Below are positions 24,857-32,256 of a stretch of DNA of 51,530 nt, piece by piece; position 1 is the stretch's first letter, and the number at the start of each line of letters is the position of its first letter. Below the pieces are notes generated by a model. The model made no database searches. It was not told the DNA's origin and worked only from the letters and a program-made list of their open reading frames with translations. A program made the translations under genes and the position numbers. Source of the DNA: a virus. The stretch lies in the IMG/VR virus record IMGVR_UViG_3300015360_000058, positions 1 through 51,530 of that record, one strand, 5' to 3'.

Positions 24857-25178
24857 CAATCTTCAGAATCAAATTCTAGTAGAACTAAGCAAGCTAAGCT
24901 TGGGTCTTTTTTGGGCCAACGCTACGGGGGCGGGGACAAGCCCTAGCGGACAATGGGTGCGTTACGGTCTCGTGGGATCTTCTGACATATTAGGTGTCGT
25001 CCGCGGAGGCTTGTTTATCGCTCTTGAAGTAAAAACGGGCAGTGGTGTGCAAAGCCCTCAACAGCTTAAATTTGAATCCGCAGTAAAGGCCTGGGGAGGT
25101 CGTTATTTTGTAGTCAGGTCTGTTGACCATGCTTTAGAGTTTGTTAAACGAATGGCAGCGTTGGCCGACGTGAAGTGA
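24801..25178 (+). CDS. VRR-NUC domain nuclease
   Basis: The ATG at 24801 gives 125 residues; an earlier in-frame start at 24738 would add residues without a known counterpart. Residues about 50-115 match the VRR-NUC fold of the PD-(D/E)XK group: GSSDILGVV (Asp62), LFIALEVKTG (Glu76, Lys78) and QSPQQLKFESAV (Gln84, Gln88). Such phage proteins act as Holliday-junction or branched-DNA nucleases. The gene overlaps the SF2 helicase by 56 bp, so the two are probably translated together and may act on the same substrates. Confidence 0.85.
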   Translation: MKFRSASKKNLNLATIIHNNLQNQILVELSKLSLGLFWANATGAGTSPSGQWVRYGLVGSSDILGVVRGGLFIALEVKTGSGVQSPQQLKFESAVKAWGGRYFVVRSVDHALEFVKRMAALADVK

Positions 25179-25259
25179 ATTTTCCAGCTTCCGCCATTCG
25201 TCTTTATTTATGGAAAAACACCGCGACTACTTCAATAGTCACAAGGAAAAAGGTGAATC

Positions 25260-27725
25260 ATGGAAGAGCTTCTTGCGTATTTATCAAGTGTTAATTTCTC
25301 TATCTCACCTATAACTTTAGACGGAAAAATCCATCGCGTCTCTCGCGATGGCAAAGAAAATGCTTGGTATATAGGCTGGCAAAATCATTATATAGGCGGC
25401 GACGGCACTTATATCGTTGCTCAGTGTGGGGATTGGAAAACTAACGAATCTTACACATATAAACCGACTAAGAAACTGTCTAAAGAAGACAGCGCAGTTA
25501 TAAAGCATCAACTAGAGAGCGCTCGTAAAATCTCAGGAGAAGCCAAGTCGGTAAAACAGTCTGAGTCGGCAGCTTACTCCCTCCGCGTATGGGACGCTCT
25601 CACTACAACTCAGACGACTACTGATTATATTTCGCGTAAAAAAATAGCAACTTCCTTTGGAGTAAAGATTGACGAACGAAACGCTATTCACATCCCTATG
25701 AAAGACATCGACGGCAAGTTTTGGGGTATGCAGCGAATTTTTCATGACGGCGCTAAGCGGTTTATTACAGGGCAGCGAGTGCAAGGTTGTTTCTTCGTCT
25801 TCGGTGAGCTTGTAGAAGACCTTCAAGAGGTCTACGTTTGTGAGGGTTGGGCTACCGGTTCAACGATTCACGAGCTTGTTAAAAAGACTGTCATCGTTGC
25901 CTTTAACGCCGGGAACCTAAAGAACGTTTGCCGAGATATTCACCTAGCCTACCCGATGACGAAAATAATTATATGCGCCGACAACGACCGCTTTGGGGCA
26001 AATGGAAAAAATGTCGGAATTGAATCTGCGACTGAAGCGGCTTCGTCATGTAGCGGGGTTATAAAGGTACCCATCTTTAAAAGCGACGAAGCGAAGGGAA
26101 CTGATTTTAACGACCTATACCTAGAAGAAGGAACTGACTCGGTTAAGAATCAACTCATCGAGGTAGAGGAAGCTAAGTCTGGTTTTGTTCCGCTAGGGTA
26201 TGTTGGCCACGATTACTATTTTTATAGCATGAGTAATAAAGATGTTGTGTGCGTTAGTAGTTTTTCGACTACGCAGCTATTTGCGCTCGCCCCGTCTGGC
26301 TACTGGAGCGGGTCCTTCCCTTCTAAGACTGGCATAAAGTGGGACGAGGCGAAAGACCATTTGGTTCAAACTTCCCGCGCGTGCGGTATCTTTGACAGGA
26401 GTCGTCAACGCGGGACTGGGGTTTGGGAAGATCGCGGAAGGATCGTTGTAAATACGGGAAACGTCTTGATGGTAAATGGAAAAGTTACCCCGATGACTTC
26501 GATTAAATCTCGGTATGTTTACATTAAGACCCTTCATAATATTCCATCGGTTCACGCAAACCCATTAACTGTTGAAGAGAGTCAAAAGTTAATCGACGTA
26601 TGTGCTATGTTTAATTGGGAAAAAATTCGTTCAGGTGCCTTCTTAGCTGGATGGATTGCGGTTGCTAGGATCGCTGGAGCTCTACCGGTTCGGCCTCACG
26701 TTTGGGTGTCAGGAGAGGCTGGATCCGGCAAGTCGACTATCCTTGAGGCACTAGTTAAAAGAGGTTTAGGGGATAACTCCGCAAAGCTCTACGGCGCGGG
26801 TGGGACTACCGAGGCAGGCATTCGTCAAACTATGCAGGGAACTTCTATCCCTATGATCTTCGATGAGTTCGAGACGACCGACGCTAAGGAAACTAACGCC
26901 CGCGTTGATTCGATCCTAGAAATGCTTCGCCAGTCTTGGAAGAAGAATGATTCGAAAGTCTATAAAGGCTCGGCCGACGGTACGGCTCAATCCTATACGA
27001 TTCAGTTTGCGGCGCTTGTCGCGTCGATCCAGGTTAATTTAAAGAATCAAGCAGACCGCACAAGGTTTTGTGTACTAGAGCTTGACGCCCACAACCAACG
27101 GCCAGACCAGTGGGAACTTATCTCTAAAGCGATCACCGATATTACTGAAGACTACGGGGAGAGATTGTTTTCTAGGATGGTTCATATGGCTCCTACGATC
27201 CTAAAAAGCCATGAGATTATTAGGGACTCCGTCCCTGCCGGGATGACTCGTCGGTTCGGGGAGCAGGTCGGTATGTTACTCGCCGGCTACTGGGCCCTTT
27301 ACTCCGATAGTGTCGTAACCACCGAAGAGGCTCTAGGAATGATTAGCGATCTTGATCTAGGCGAGGAAAAATCTCGACAGCTTTCCGACCAAAATGAATG
27401 TGCCAACTTTTTAATCACCTCAACCTTAGACGTTCAAGCCGAAGACGGCACTAGGGTTCGAATGAGCCTAGAAGAAATTCTTAGACTTAATAATTCTAAT
27501 CACAAAGAGCTTCTACGATCTTCAGGTATACTCGATTGCAAAAAAGGTTTAATCTTTGTACGATCAACACATGCAGGTGTTGCTAGTATTTTTAGAAATA
27601 CGCGCTGGGCCACCAGCTATAGTACTGTTTTAACTCGTCTAAAGCACAACGAGAAGAGGCATTACTGGGATCCTGAGACAAAGAAAACGCTCTACGGAGT
27701 CTTTGTCGACCTGAACAAAATGTAG
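25260..27725 (+). CDS. Toprim primase-helicase
   Basis: The 821-residue protein starts behind AAGGAAAAAGGTG. A Toprim domain runs from about residue 190 (VYVCEGWATGSTI) to about 240 (IICADND, the acidic metal site). The C-terminal half has a Walker A motif SGEAGSGKST (about 483-492) and a Walker B-like IFDEFE (about 534-539), followed by an arginine-containing segment. This is the layout of phage primase-helicase replication proteins, which open and prime the origin. An obvious N-terminal zinc-binding finger was not seen. It is directly followed by the iteron-rich region, which it may recognise. Confidence 0.85.
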   Translation: MEELLAYLSSVNFSISPITLDGKIHRVSRDGKENAWYIGWQNHYIGGDGTYIVAQCGDWKTNESYTYKPTKKLSKEDSAVIKHQLESARKISGEAKSVKQSESAAYSLRVWDALTTTQTTTDYISRKKIATSFGVKIDERNAIHIPMKDIDGKFWGMQRIFHDGAKRFITGQRVQGCFFVFGELVEDLQEVYVCEGWATGSTIHELVKKTVIVAFNAGNLKNVCRDIHLAYPMTKIIICADNDRFGANGKNVGIESATEAASSCSGVIKVPIFKSDEAKGTDFNDLYLEEGTDSVKNQLIEVEEAKSGFVPLGYVGHDYYFYSMSNKDVVCVSSFSTTQLFALAPSGYWSGSFPSKTGIKWDEAKDHLVQTSRACGIFDRSRQRGTGVWEDRGRIVVNTGNVLMVNGKVTPMTSIKSRYVYIKTLHNIPSVHANPLTVEESQKLIDVCAMFNWEKIRSGAFLAGWIAVARIAGALPVRPHVWVSGEAGSGKSTILEALVKRGLGDNSAKLYGAGGTTEAGIRQTMQGTSIPMIFDEFETTDAKETNARVDSILEMLRQSWKKNDSKVYKGSADGTAQSYTIQFAALVASIQVNLKNQADRTRFCVLELDAHNQRPDQWELISKAITDITEDYGERLFSRMVHMAPTILKSHEIIRDSVPAGMTRRFGEQVGMLLAGYWALYSDSVVTTEEALGMISDLDLGEEKSRQLSDQNECANFLITSTLDVQAEDGTRVRMSLEEILRLNNSNHKELLRSSGILDCKKGLIFVRSTHAGVASIFRNTRWATSYSTVLTRLKHNEKRHYWDPETKKTLYGVFVDLNKM

Positions 27726-27849
27726 TCACTAACACAAATCCTTACATCCTTACATCCGCCTTACATCATTCTTACATTGTAAGTGGTGGTAATCATTGCG
27801 CCTTACGTACCTTACGTGTTTTTCGGTGGAGAGACCTACGGGAAGAGAG

Positions 27850-27980
27850 AAATAGACGTGTCTAAATATAAATATATATGTATATATATATATATATAGA
27901 TATAGAGATAAATATAAGTATATCCCTCTCTCTCTCTCTCTATATATATATATTTCTCTATAAGTAAGTAAGTAAGTAAG
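27850..27980. repeat. AT-rich microsatellite block in the origin
   Basis: The segment passes from an AT-rich stretch through (TA)n, a (CT)n tract at about 27924-27942, a second (TA)n run and five TAAG units at 27961-27980. It lies between the two iteron clusters and is the lowest-stability part of the window, consistent with a DNA unwinding element. The TAAG units resemble the iteron core. Confidence 0.75.
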
Positions 27981-28016
27981 ACACCATGAGGCTCTAGGGG
28001 TTGCAGCCTTACATGG

Positions 28017-28026
28017 TGTTATAACA
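28017..28026. promoter_or_regulatory. TGTTATAACA palindrome, operator-like
   Basis: A perfect 10-bp palindrome at the right iteron cluster. Its half-site matches those of the operator at 21746-21774. Confidence 0.4.
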
Positions 28027-28112
28027 ACACGTAAGGAATATGTAAGGTCTATAGAAATAGGTGTTTTTGATGTAAGGATTTGTGCTTATTTTTTATACAG
28101 AACGTCAAAGCT

Positions 28113-28144
28113 TTGGTATGAAAGGGTTCTATTTGTTATAACAA
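28113..28144 (+). promoter_or_regulatory. Candidate promoter overlapped by a palindromic operator
   Basis: TTGGTA (28113-28118) and TATAAC (28137-28142) are 18 bp apart, giving a sigma70-like promoter for the accessory genes downstream. The -10 box lies inside the perfect 12-bp palindrome TTGTTATAACAA (28133-28144), which shares its half-site with the operator beside the HTH gene, so binding there would block the promoter. Confidence 0.45.
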
Positions 28145-28193
28145 TATTTGAATGCAGGCAAACCCTTGCAGCTCAAGCAATTCAGGAGGTTTT

Positions 28194-28374
28194 ATGGGTA
28201 TTACTTAGGCTCAAAGTTTTCAGCTGATCGAACAGTCTCGCTATCTGGAAGCGTATTATGTCGATTAGAATCGCAAATCTCGACTCTAAGGCGTTTGAAA
28301 TGCTGATCCCTCTGCATGGACAGCAATATTGGCTACGGCTCTTAGAATCGATTTAAACCACTTTTGGAGGTGTC
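28194..28374 (+). pseudogene. Possible decayed small gene with in-frame stops
   Basis: A strong AGGAGG site precedes the ATG at 28194, but the frame meets TAG, TAG, TAA and TGA before running open to the next gene. If those codons were Gln or Arg (each one C-to-T change away) the frame would read as a plausible small protein. An alternative 31-residue frame (28258-28353) behind GGAAG is also open. I cannot decide between a decayed gene, a short leader peptide and non-coding DNA. Confidence 0.3.
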
Positions 28375-28755
28375 ATGAATTTAAAGACGACTGTGCTAGA
28401 TGGCGAGATATGGGAATTGGTTAAGCAAGAAGCCGAAAAAAACCAAATTAATCATACGGCTATGGTTAGAAGAATCCTTTATCAGTACTTTGGCAAGGAA
28501 TCTCCAGCTCTAAAAATAGGCAGACCAGTATCGCCAGCCTTGATTAAATTTAAGGCTAAAGAGAAAGAATTAAAAGACAACATTAGATCTGAGGCGAAAG
28601 AGTTAAAGGCTAATATTAAAAAGATAAGAATTAAAGCTATGACTGAAGAGAAAGAATTAAAAGCTAAGGCTGCAAAAAAAATACGCTACCACGCGATCTC
28701 TGATCCTCTCCCGCCCGAGCTGTGGGTAGACGAAGATGGAATTCTTCACGCCTAA
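28375..28755 (+). CDS. Probable ribbon-helix-helix protein with a basic coiled coil
   Basis: The 126-residue protein starts behind TTGGAGG. The first 45 residues (LKTTVLDGEIWELVKQEAEK followed by TAMVRRILYQYF) resemble a ribbon-helix-helix DNA-binding domain. A long Lys/Glu-rich segment with repeated KELKA units (about residues 60-105) then suggests a coiled coil, and the acidic C-terminus follows. It is the first gene after the origin and could bind the nearby palindromes or iterons. The fold call is tentative. Confidence 0.6.
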   Translation: MNLKTTVLDGEIWELVKQEAEKNQINHTAMVRRILYQYFGKESPALKIGRPVSPALIKFKAKEKELKDNIRSEAKELKANIKKIRIKAMTEEKELKAKAAKKIRYHAISDPLPPELWVDEDGILHA

Positions 28756-28853
28756 TCACCTTGCTTCGAAGGCACTCGAATTTAACATTGACTACCTCGT
28801 CAGAGATTTATAAGGTTTACAACTTCCAAAAAATTGAAGGCAGGAGCACCAAA

Positions 28854-29111
28854 ATGATTCTCAGTTACATAGCGATAGCTTTAGGCATTGGCGTATTTCA
28901 AATCGGTTGGCTTTGGCTCCGGCGGAGATCCTTTCCAACCCTACCTCAGGCAAAGCATTATGCCGCTGTGTCTCTTTTTTCGGCAGCTTGGCCGCTAGAG
29001 ATCCTAGTCGTTGCCTCGGCCTTTATCTTTGCTCGTTTTTTCATCACCACCCATGGCGGCGATATCAATAACCAAGATTTGATTTCAGCCATTAGACGAG
29101 GCGGCAATTGA
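28854..29111 (+). CDS. Small membrane protein with two hydrophobic segments
   Basis: The ATG at 28854 sits behind CAGGAG; the longer in-frame start at 28722 overlaps the upstream gene. The 85-residue protein has hydrophobic segments at about residues 3-22 (SYIAIALGIGVFQIGWLWL) and 40-60 (SLFSAAWPLEILVVASAFIF), separated by a basic loop, which suggests two membrane spans. Its stop overlaps the TTG start of the next membrane protein. Function unknown; a role in altering the host membrane is possible. Confidence 0.6.
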   Translation: MILSYIAIALGIGVFQIGWLWLRRRSFPTLPQAKHYAAVSLFSAAWPLEILVVASAFIFARFFITTHGGDINNQDLISAIRRGGN

Positions 29112-29233
29112 ACTGGCTCGGCGTGCCGTTTTGGATATCCGGCTCGATAGCCTTCACGTTGGCCGGCACCGTCGCGGTGCTTAGTATTTTAGTCGCTATA
29201 TTTTTACTTTTATTTTTTTGGGATGAAACTTAA
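29108..29233 (+). CDS. Tiny membrane protein (41 residues)
   Basis: The TTG at 29108 overlaps the previous stop (TTGA) and is preceded by GAGGCGG. The product is almost wholly hydrophobic, with one or two spans (FTLAGTVAVLSILVAIFLLL), and ends in WDET. It is co-translated with the membrane protein before it and shares TAATG with the next gene. It would be missed by length-based gene calls. Confidence 0.5.
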   Translation: MNWLGVPFWISGSIAFTLAGTVAVLSILVAIFLLLFFWDET

Positions 29234-29454
29234 TGGAAACCGACATTACAAAGCTCTCGATCATCGACGGCCAGCCGCCCGCGCCCGGTCTCTATATTCA
29301 GCGAGCGACACAGCGCTACGAGTTGTGGGCTGAAAACGCTGGCGGGCAACTTTTCGTCCACGGTTGGGTCAACTGCAACGAGCCGCAAAATCCGCAAGAG
29401 TTCGTTGACCGGTGGATCGGTCGCGTCAACGTACTGGATGAGGCGGTTAAATGA
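29233..29454 (+). CDS. Hypothetical small protein ending in EAVK
   Basis: The 73-residue protein starts in the TAATG overlap at 29233. It has a Pro-rich start (DGQPPAPGLYIQRATQRYEL) and resembles small phage proteins of unknown role. Its 3' end GATGAGGCGGTTAAATGA encodes DEAVK and supplies the ribosome site of the next frame. The same ending recurs in three other genes of this block. Confidence 0.55.
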   Translation: METDITKLSIIDGQPPAPGLYIQRATQRYELWAENAGGQLFVHGWVNCNEPQNPQEFVDRWIGRVNVLDEAVK

Positions 29455-29549
29455 TTGAAGAAGAAACGTGGACAAACTTAAAAGATAGGGGTTTTTATGA
29501 ATCAAGTTCCAAGCATCGGCAGGGTTGTGCATTATCAGCGTTACGGTAG
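29451..29549 (+). CDS. Very short hypothetical protein (32 residues)
   Basis: The ATG at 29451 overlaps the previous stop (ATGA) with GAGGCGG upstream. The frame runs to a TAG at 29547-29549, overlapping the next gene. It may be a real short protein, or it may only couple translation to the next gene. Confidence 0.35.
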   Translation: MIEEETWTNLKDRGFYESSSKHRQGCALSALR

Positions 29550-29718
29550 TCCAGGCGGAGAACATAAGGCAGAGCCTTCTCCGGCGATTATTACGCAAGT
29601 GTTTAGTGACGGTGACTGTCAGCTATTCGTTATGAATCCGAACGGTATTTACTTTAATAAGACGCCGTACTCAGAAGAGCCTAAGCCTGGATGTTGGTCT
29701 TGGCCGCCGAGAGTTTAG
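29497..29718 (+). CDS. Hypothetical protein
   Basis: The 73-residue protein starts behind AGGGG. It is a small soluble protein (MNQVPSIGRVVHYQRYGSPG at the N-terminus) with a Pro/Trp-rich C-terminus ending KPGCWSWPPRV. It resembles small phage accessory proteins of unknown role. The frame of the 32-residue gene overlaps its start. Confidence 0.55.
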   Translation: MNQVPSIGRVVHYQRYGSPGGEHKAEPSPAIITQVFSDGDCQLFVMNPNGIYFNKTPYSEEPKPGCWSWPPRV

Positions 29719-29765
29719 TTTTCACTAGTGGCTCAAATTTTACATAGCGTGGGAGCGGGGATGAA

Positions 29766-29999
29766 ATGAAAGTTGACTTAGAAAAATTAGAGGCTGCGGT
29801 TAGTTTATCTCGAACTGGCCTTTGGGGCGAAATAGTGGAACGAGAGTTTCTTATGCGCCAATCCTGGCCCGACACTCTTACAGAACTCCGAGCATCTAGG
29901 GAACTTGTAGCCGCAGTAAAAGACCGTGAAGCGGCAGGATATGAGATTGGTGTTGTTGTGACTGCTGCATTAAATAAATACGATGAGGCGGTGAAATGA
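29766..29999 (+). CDS. Small paralog family, copy 1
   Basis: The 77-residue helical protein begins MKVDLEKLEAAV and ends AALNKYDEAVK. A stop-interrupted copy lies at 30526-30723 and a diverged copy at 30720-30998, sharing the MKVD start, an internal ELRASRE motif and the EAVK end. The last 66 bases of this copy repeat almost exactly at 30658-30723. The stop overlaps the next ATG with GGCGGTGAA as ribosome site. Function unknown. Confidence 0.55.
   Translation: MKVDLEKLEAAVSLSRTGLWGEIVEREFLMRQSWPDTLTELRASRELVAAVKDREAAGYEIGVVVTAALNKYDEAVK
29934..29999 (+). repeat. 66-bp direct repeat, copy A
   Basis: The end of the first paralog from GCAGGATATG to the TGA at 29999. Copy B at 30658-30723 differs by one visible base (T/G), pointing to a recent duplication or gene conversion. 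Confidence 0.7.
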
Positions 30000-30493
30000 A
30001 GTTTGAAATTGATATGGGCGAGCTTTTTTTAGAAGAGGGCAGTTCCTCTTCAACGGTTAACGAGGCTATAAAAGATGCGGTAGTGGACAGAATTATTACA
30101 AAGAGCCTCGGCAAAATCGAAGACGGGATACTTGAAAAAGTAGAATTAGCTTTTAGTGATCTAATAAGGAGCAGAGTAGAAGAAATTTTAAAGCCGATTG
30201 GCGATAGTTTCTTGGACCACGAATATAAAGAAAAAAGTGCTTGGGGTAAGGATCTCTCAACTTGGACATTGCGAGGAAAGATTAGCGACGAGATTGCTAA
30301 GACGTGCGAGTTCAAAAAACAAAGCGATTACTGCCCTAGTTCGCAAAATAATTTGTTTACGAAAAAGATACTTGAGTGTGTAGACGCTAAATTGTCTGGG
30401 TTCAAACAAGAGTTTGCTGCTCAAGTTGACAAAGAGCTAACAGTCAAAGCTATGCAGTTCGCACTAGAGCACATGAAAAGTAAACTCAAATGA
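29996..30493 (+). CDS. Hypothetical helical protein
   Basis: The 165-residue protein overlaps the first paralog by ATGA. It is mostly helical and charged, with an acidic N-terminus and the segment IITKSLGKIEDGILEKVELA. There is no catalytic motif or membrane span. It lies between two copies of the paralog family and may have been inserted or shuffled with them. Confidence 0.55.
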   Translation: MKFEIDMGELFLEEGSSSSTVNEAIKDAVVDRIITKSLGKIEDGILEKVELAFSDLIRSRVEEILKPIGDSFLDHEYKEKSAWGKDLSTWTLRGKISDEIAKTCEFKKQSDYCPSSQNNLFTKKILECVDAKLSGFKQEFAAQVDKELTVKAMQFALEHMKSKLK

Positions 30494-30525
30494 CCCTCCA
30501 AGCGTCACGTTGTGAGGAGGCGGGG

Positions 30526-30723
30526 ATGAAAGTTGACCTTGATGAAATGTAAGAATGGTACGTAGGAGAAAATTCAAACCATACCAACGTAGCTTTGATG
30601 ATTGCAGAACTAAGGGCCTCTAGGGAAGTTGTAGACGCAGTCATAGCGCGCGAACATGCAGGATATGAGATTGGTGTTGTTGTGACTGCTGCATTAAATA
30701 AATACGAGGAGGCGGTGAAATGA
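30526..30723 (+). pseudogene. Paralog copy 2, interrupted by an early stop
   Basis: An ATG at 30526 behind GAGGCGGGG opens MKVDLDEM and then meets TAA at codon 9. The rest of the 66-codon frame stays open and is closely similar to copy 1, including GYEIGVVVTAALNKY and the EAVK end. The late in-frame ATG at about 30598 might still allow a short product. The preserved frame suggests recent inactivation. Confidence 0.6.
30658..30723 (+). repeat. 66-bp direct repeat, copy B
   Basis: Partner of 29934-29999, ending at the TGA that overlaps the start of copy 3. Confidence 0.7.
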
Positions 30724-30998
30724 AAGTTGATATTGAATTGTTAGAAAGATTGGCGAGTGAAAGAACTAAAGGCGTTTGGGCGATAGGGGATCTTTATGAA
30801 GAAAGAATTAATAAGTTTTCAAGGAGTGACGAGGATTTTTTCATTGCCGTCGAAAAAAACATTGACGCGATGATTGCAGAACTCCAAGCCTCTAGGGAAG
30901 TTGTTGCAGCGGCAGAGCAATTAGAAGAATTTTTTAGTGACGAGGATAGAGACATGATTGAAAAGGTTCTTGAAAAATATAAGGAGGCGGTGAAATGA
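30720..30998 (+). CDS. Small paralog family, copy 3
   Basis: The 92-residue helical protein shares the MKVD start, the ELQASREVVAAA motif and the KYKEAVK end with copies 1 and 2 but is otherwise diverged. The start overlaps the copy 2 stop (ATGA) and uses GGAGGCGGTGAA as ribosome site. The same bases at its own end serve the next gene. Function unknown. Confidence 0.55.
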   Translation: MKVDIELLERLASERTKGVWAIGDLYEERINKFSRSDEDFFIAVEKNIDAMIAELQASREVVAAAEQLEEFFSDEDRDMIEKVLEKYKEAVK

Positions 30999-31231
30999 AA
31001 AAATACCTAATCACGTTTATAAAAAACTATGAGGGAGATTTTCCCACTGACATATGGTGTAACGACATTACTGACCTAGAGCCAGACGCTTGGTTACTCT
31101 GGGCCATGGAAAACTTTTGGCCCGAACCAAATACAAAGCCTCCCATGATGCGAGCGAAGATTGTTTTAGTTTCGGCGATTGAAATAACTTCGGGCGACGC
31201 GGCTGATAAACTAGCGGAAATGTTTATATGA
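30995..31231 (+). CDS. Hypothetical small protein
   Basis: The 78-residue protein overlaps copy 3 by ATGA and is acidic and rich in Trp (DAWLLWAMENFW). No motif is recognised. It overlaps the next gene by ATGA. Confidence 0.55.
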   Translation: MKKYLITFIKNYEGDFPTDIWCNDITDLEPDAWLLWAMENFWPEPNTKPPMMRAKIVLVSAIEITSGDAADKLAEMFI

Positions 31232-31770
31232 CTTTAAAAGAACTTATGGGCATTGCAGTTAACGGAGACGGCAGGAAATTTGCTAACCTCTTTTTTGTCG
31301 ACTGTTGGTTTGAGCCAATACTTTTGGCGCAAGGAATTTGGTTTGGCAGATGTCAGGACGGCAGTGAAGGCAGTCGGCACCAAGACTCGATAGGTTGGTA
31401 TGGATGCATTAGGCCTAAAGAAATTGAAAGGAAATCTGAAATGACTTTAAAGGAATTGATGGGCGATTTAGATAGAGGCGATGGGAGAAGGTTTGCTAAC
31501 GAATCTTTTGCGTTTTGGTTTGAGCCAATATTTTGGGCGAATGGTATTTGGTGCGGGAAAGACCAAGACGGCAATGCGACAAGCTGGCATGACGAAACAC
31601 CCGGCTGGAAAGAATACGCAGAGCCTAAGAAAAAAATAGAGCTTTGGAAGTGGGCGTATAAGGGGATTGATGATAAATGGGCTGAAACAAATGGGTATCA
31701 CGCCAAACAACCAGCCGGAAATACCGGATGGATCCGAATCGAAGGCAGCCGAATAGAGGTTGAAGAGTAA
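31228..31770 (+). CDS. Hypothetical protein with an internal duplication
   Basis: The 180-residue protein contains two copies of about 70 residues. Both begin MTLKELMG, and share GDGR(K/R)FAN, (C/F)WFEPI, (N/Q)GIW and the W(Y/K) pattern, at residues 1-70 and 72-140. A Trp-rich tail (about 145-180) follows. The duplicated module looks like a small repeated fold of unknown role; the first copy could be expressed alone from the ATG at 31228. No catalytic motif is seen. Confidence 0.55.
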   Translation: MTLKELMGIAVNGDGRKFANLFFVDCWFEPILLAQGIWFGRCQDGSEGSRHQDSIGWYGCIRPKEIERKSEMTLKELMGDLDRGDGRRFANESFAFWFEPIFWANGIWCGKDQDGNATSWHDETPGWKEYAEPKKKIELWKWAYKGIDDKWAETNGYHAKQPAGNTGWIRIEGSRIEVEE

Positions 31771-31986
31771 CTCGACACGCCCAGACTTGCGCGGCGATAA
31801 ATAATGATGCTATCCTCGTTAAAACAATTAACGCGTCGGGTGCGTCGGATGTGGATAGACTTACTGTGAAGTTACCTATTGCGTCATGGAGTACCGAGCC
31901 GGGAAAAGTTTTTTCGAGATATTTAGAATCGTCATATTCGTGAACTCTACTTGGCCCGGGTGTCTTTACAAGGTTTTTAAAGAGCT

Positions 31987-32256
31987 ATGAACTTGTATGC
32001 GGCCTTTTGCGGAGAGCACGGTTTGGCCTTACACTTCACCGTCGCCGAGAAATCCTTTTGCAGGATGTGCAACTATGAAGTCGGTTTCGGACGTGATAAA
32101 AGAAAAAATAAAGTCCCACAAACAAACGTGTCCGGCCAAGAACAATTGGTACATCATGGGACACCGAGTCAACGGCCTCCTGGCGGAAGTCTGCACGGCG
32201 TGCAGGAAAGTTCTTCACGTACATCACCTCGAGAAAAAACCAAGGAGGACCGATGA
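31987..32256 (+). CDS. Zinc-ribbon-like hypothetical protein
   Basis: The 89-residue frame starts MNLYAAFCGEHGLALH and has a Cys/His cluster (C..H then CRMC) suggesting a small zinc ribbon. It ends in the ATGA overlap with the gene at 32253, which supports its reality. However, the second half (from about 32100) is basic and low in folded character, whereas another frame over the same bases (32072-32347) reads more like a protein. Either the genes overlap or a frameshift joins the N-terminal part of this frame to the other one. Confidence 0.45.
   Translation: MNLYAAFCGEHGLALHFTVAEKSFCRMCNYEVGFGRDKRKNKVPQTNVSGQEQLVHHGTPSQRPPGGSLHGVQESSSRTSPREKTKEDR

Larger units (their letters stand above)
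27733..28084. other. Probable origin of replication with nested inverted iterons
   Basis: This is the core of the only long gene-free stretch (27726-28374). CTTACAT-type iterons occur in direct orientation at 27741, 27749, 27760, 27771, 27802 and 27811 and again at 28008, and inverted as GTAAGG at about 28031, 28042 and 28072. The outer 16-mer CACAAATCCTTACATC (27733-27748) is repeated in perfect inversion at 28069-28084; the inner CCTTACGTG (27810-27818) matches CACGTAAGG (28028-28036). The middle is an AT-rich microsatellite block. The primase-helicase gene lies just upstream. The arrangement fits an initiator-bound origin with an unwinding element; no transcription or replication data were available. 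Confidence 0.7.

Noticed and set aside
25210-25314. 34-residue frame before the primase gene
   Set aside because: It overlaps the primase start and lacks a clear ribosome site.
27850-27980. CRISPR-like or tandem gene repeat array
   Set aside because: The repeats are simple TA, CT and TAAG runs with no spacer pattern; they fit an unwinding element.
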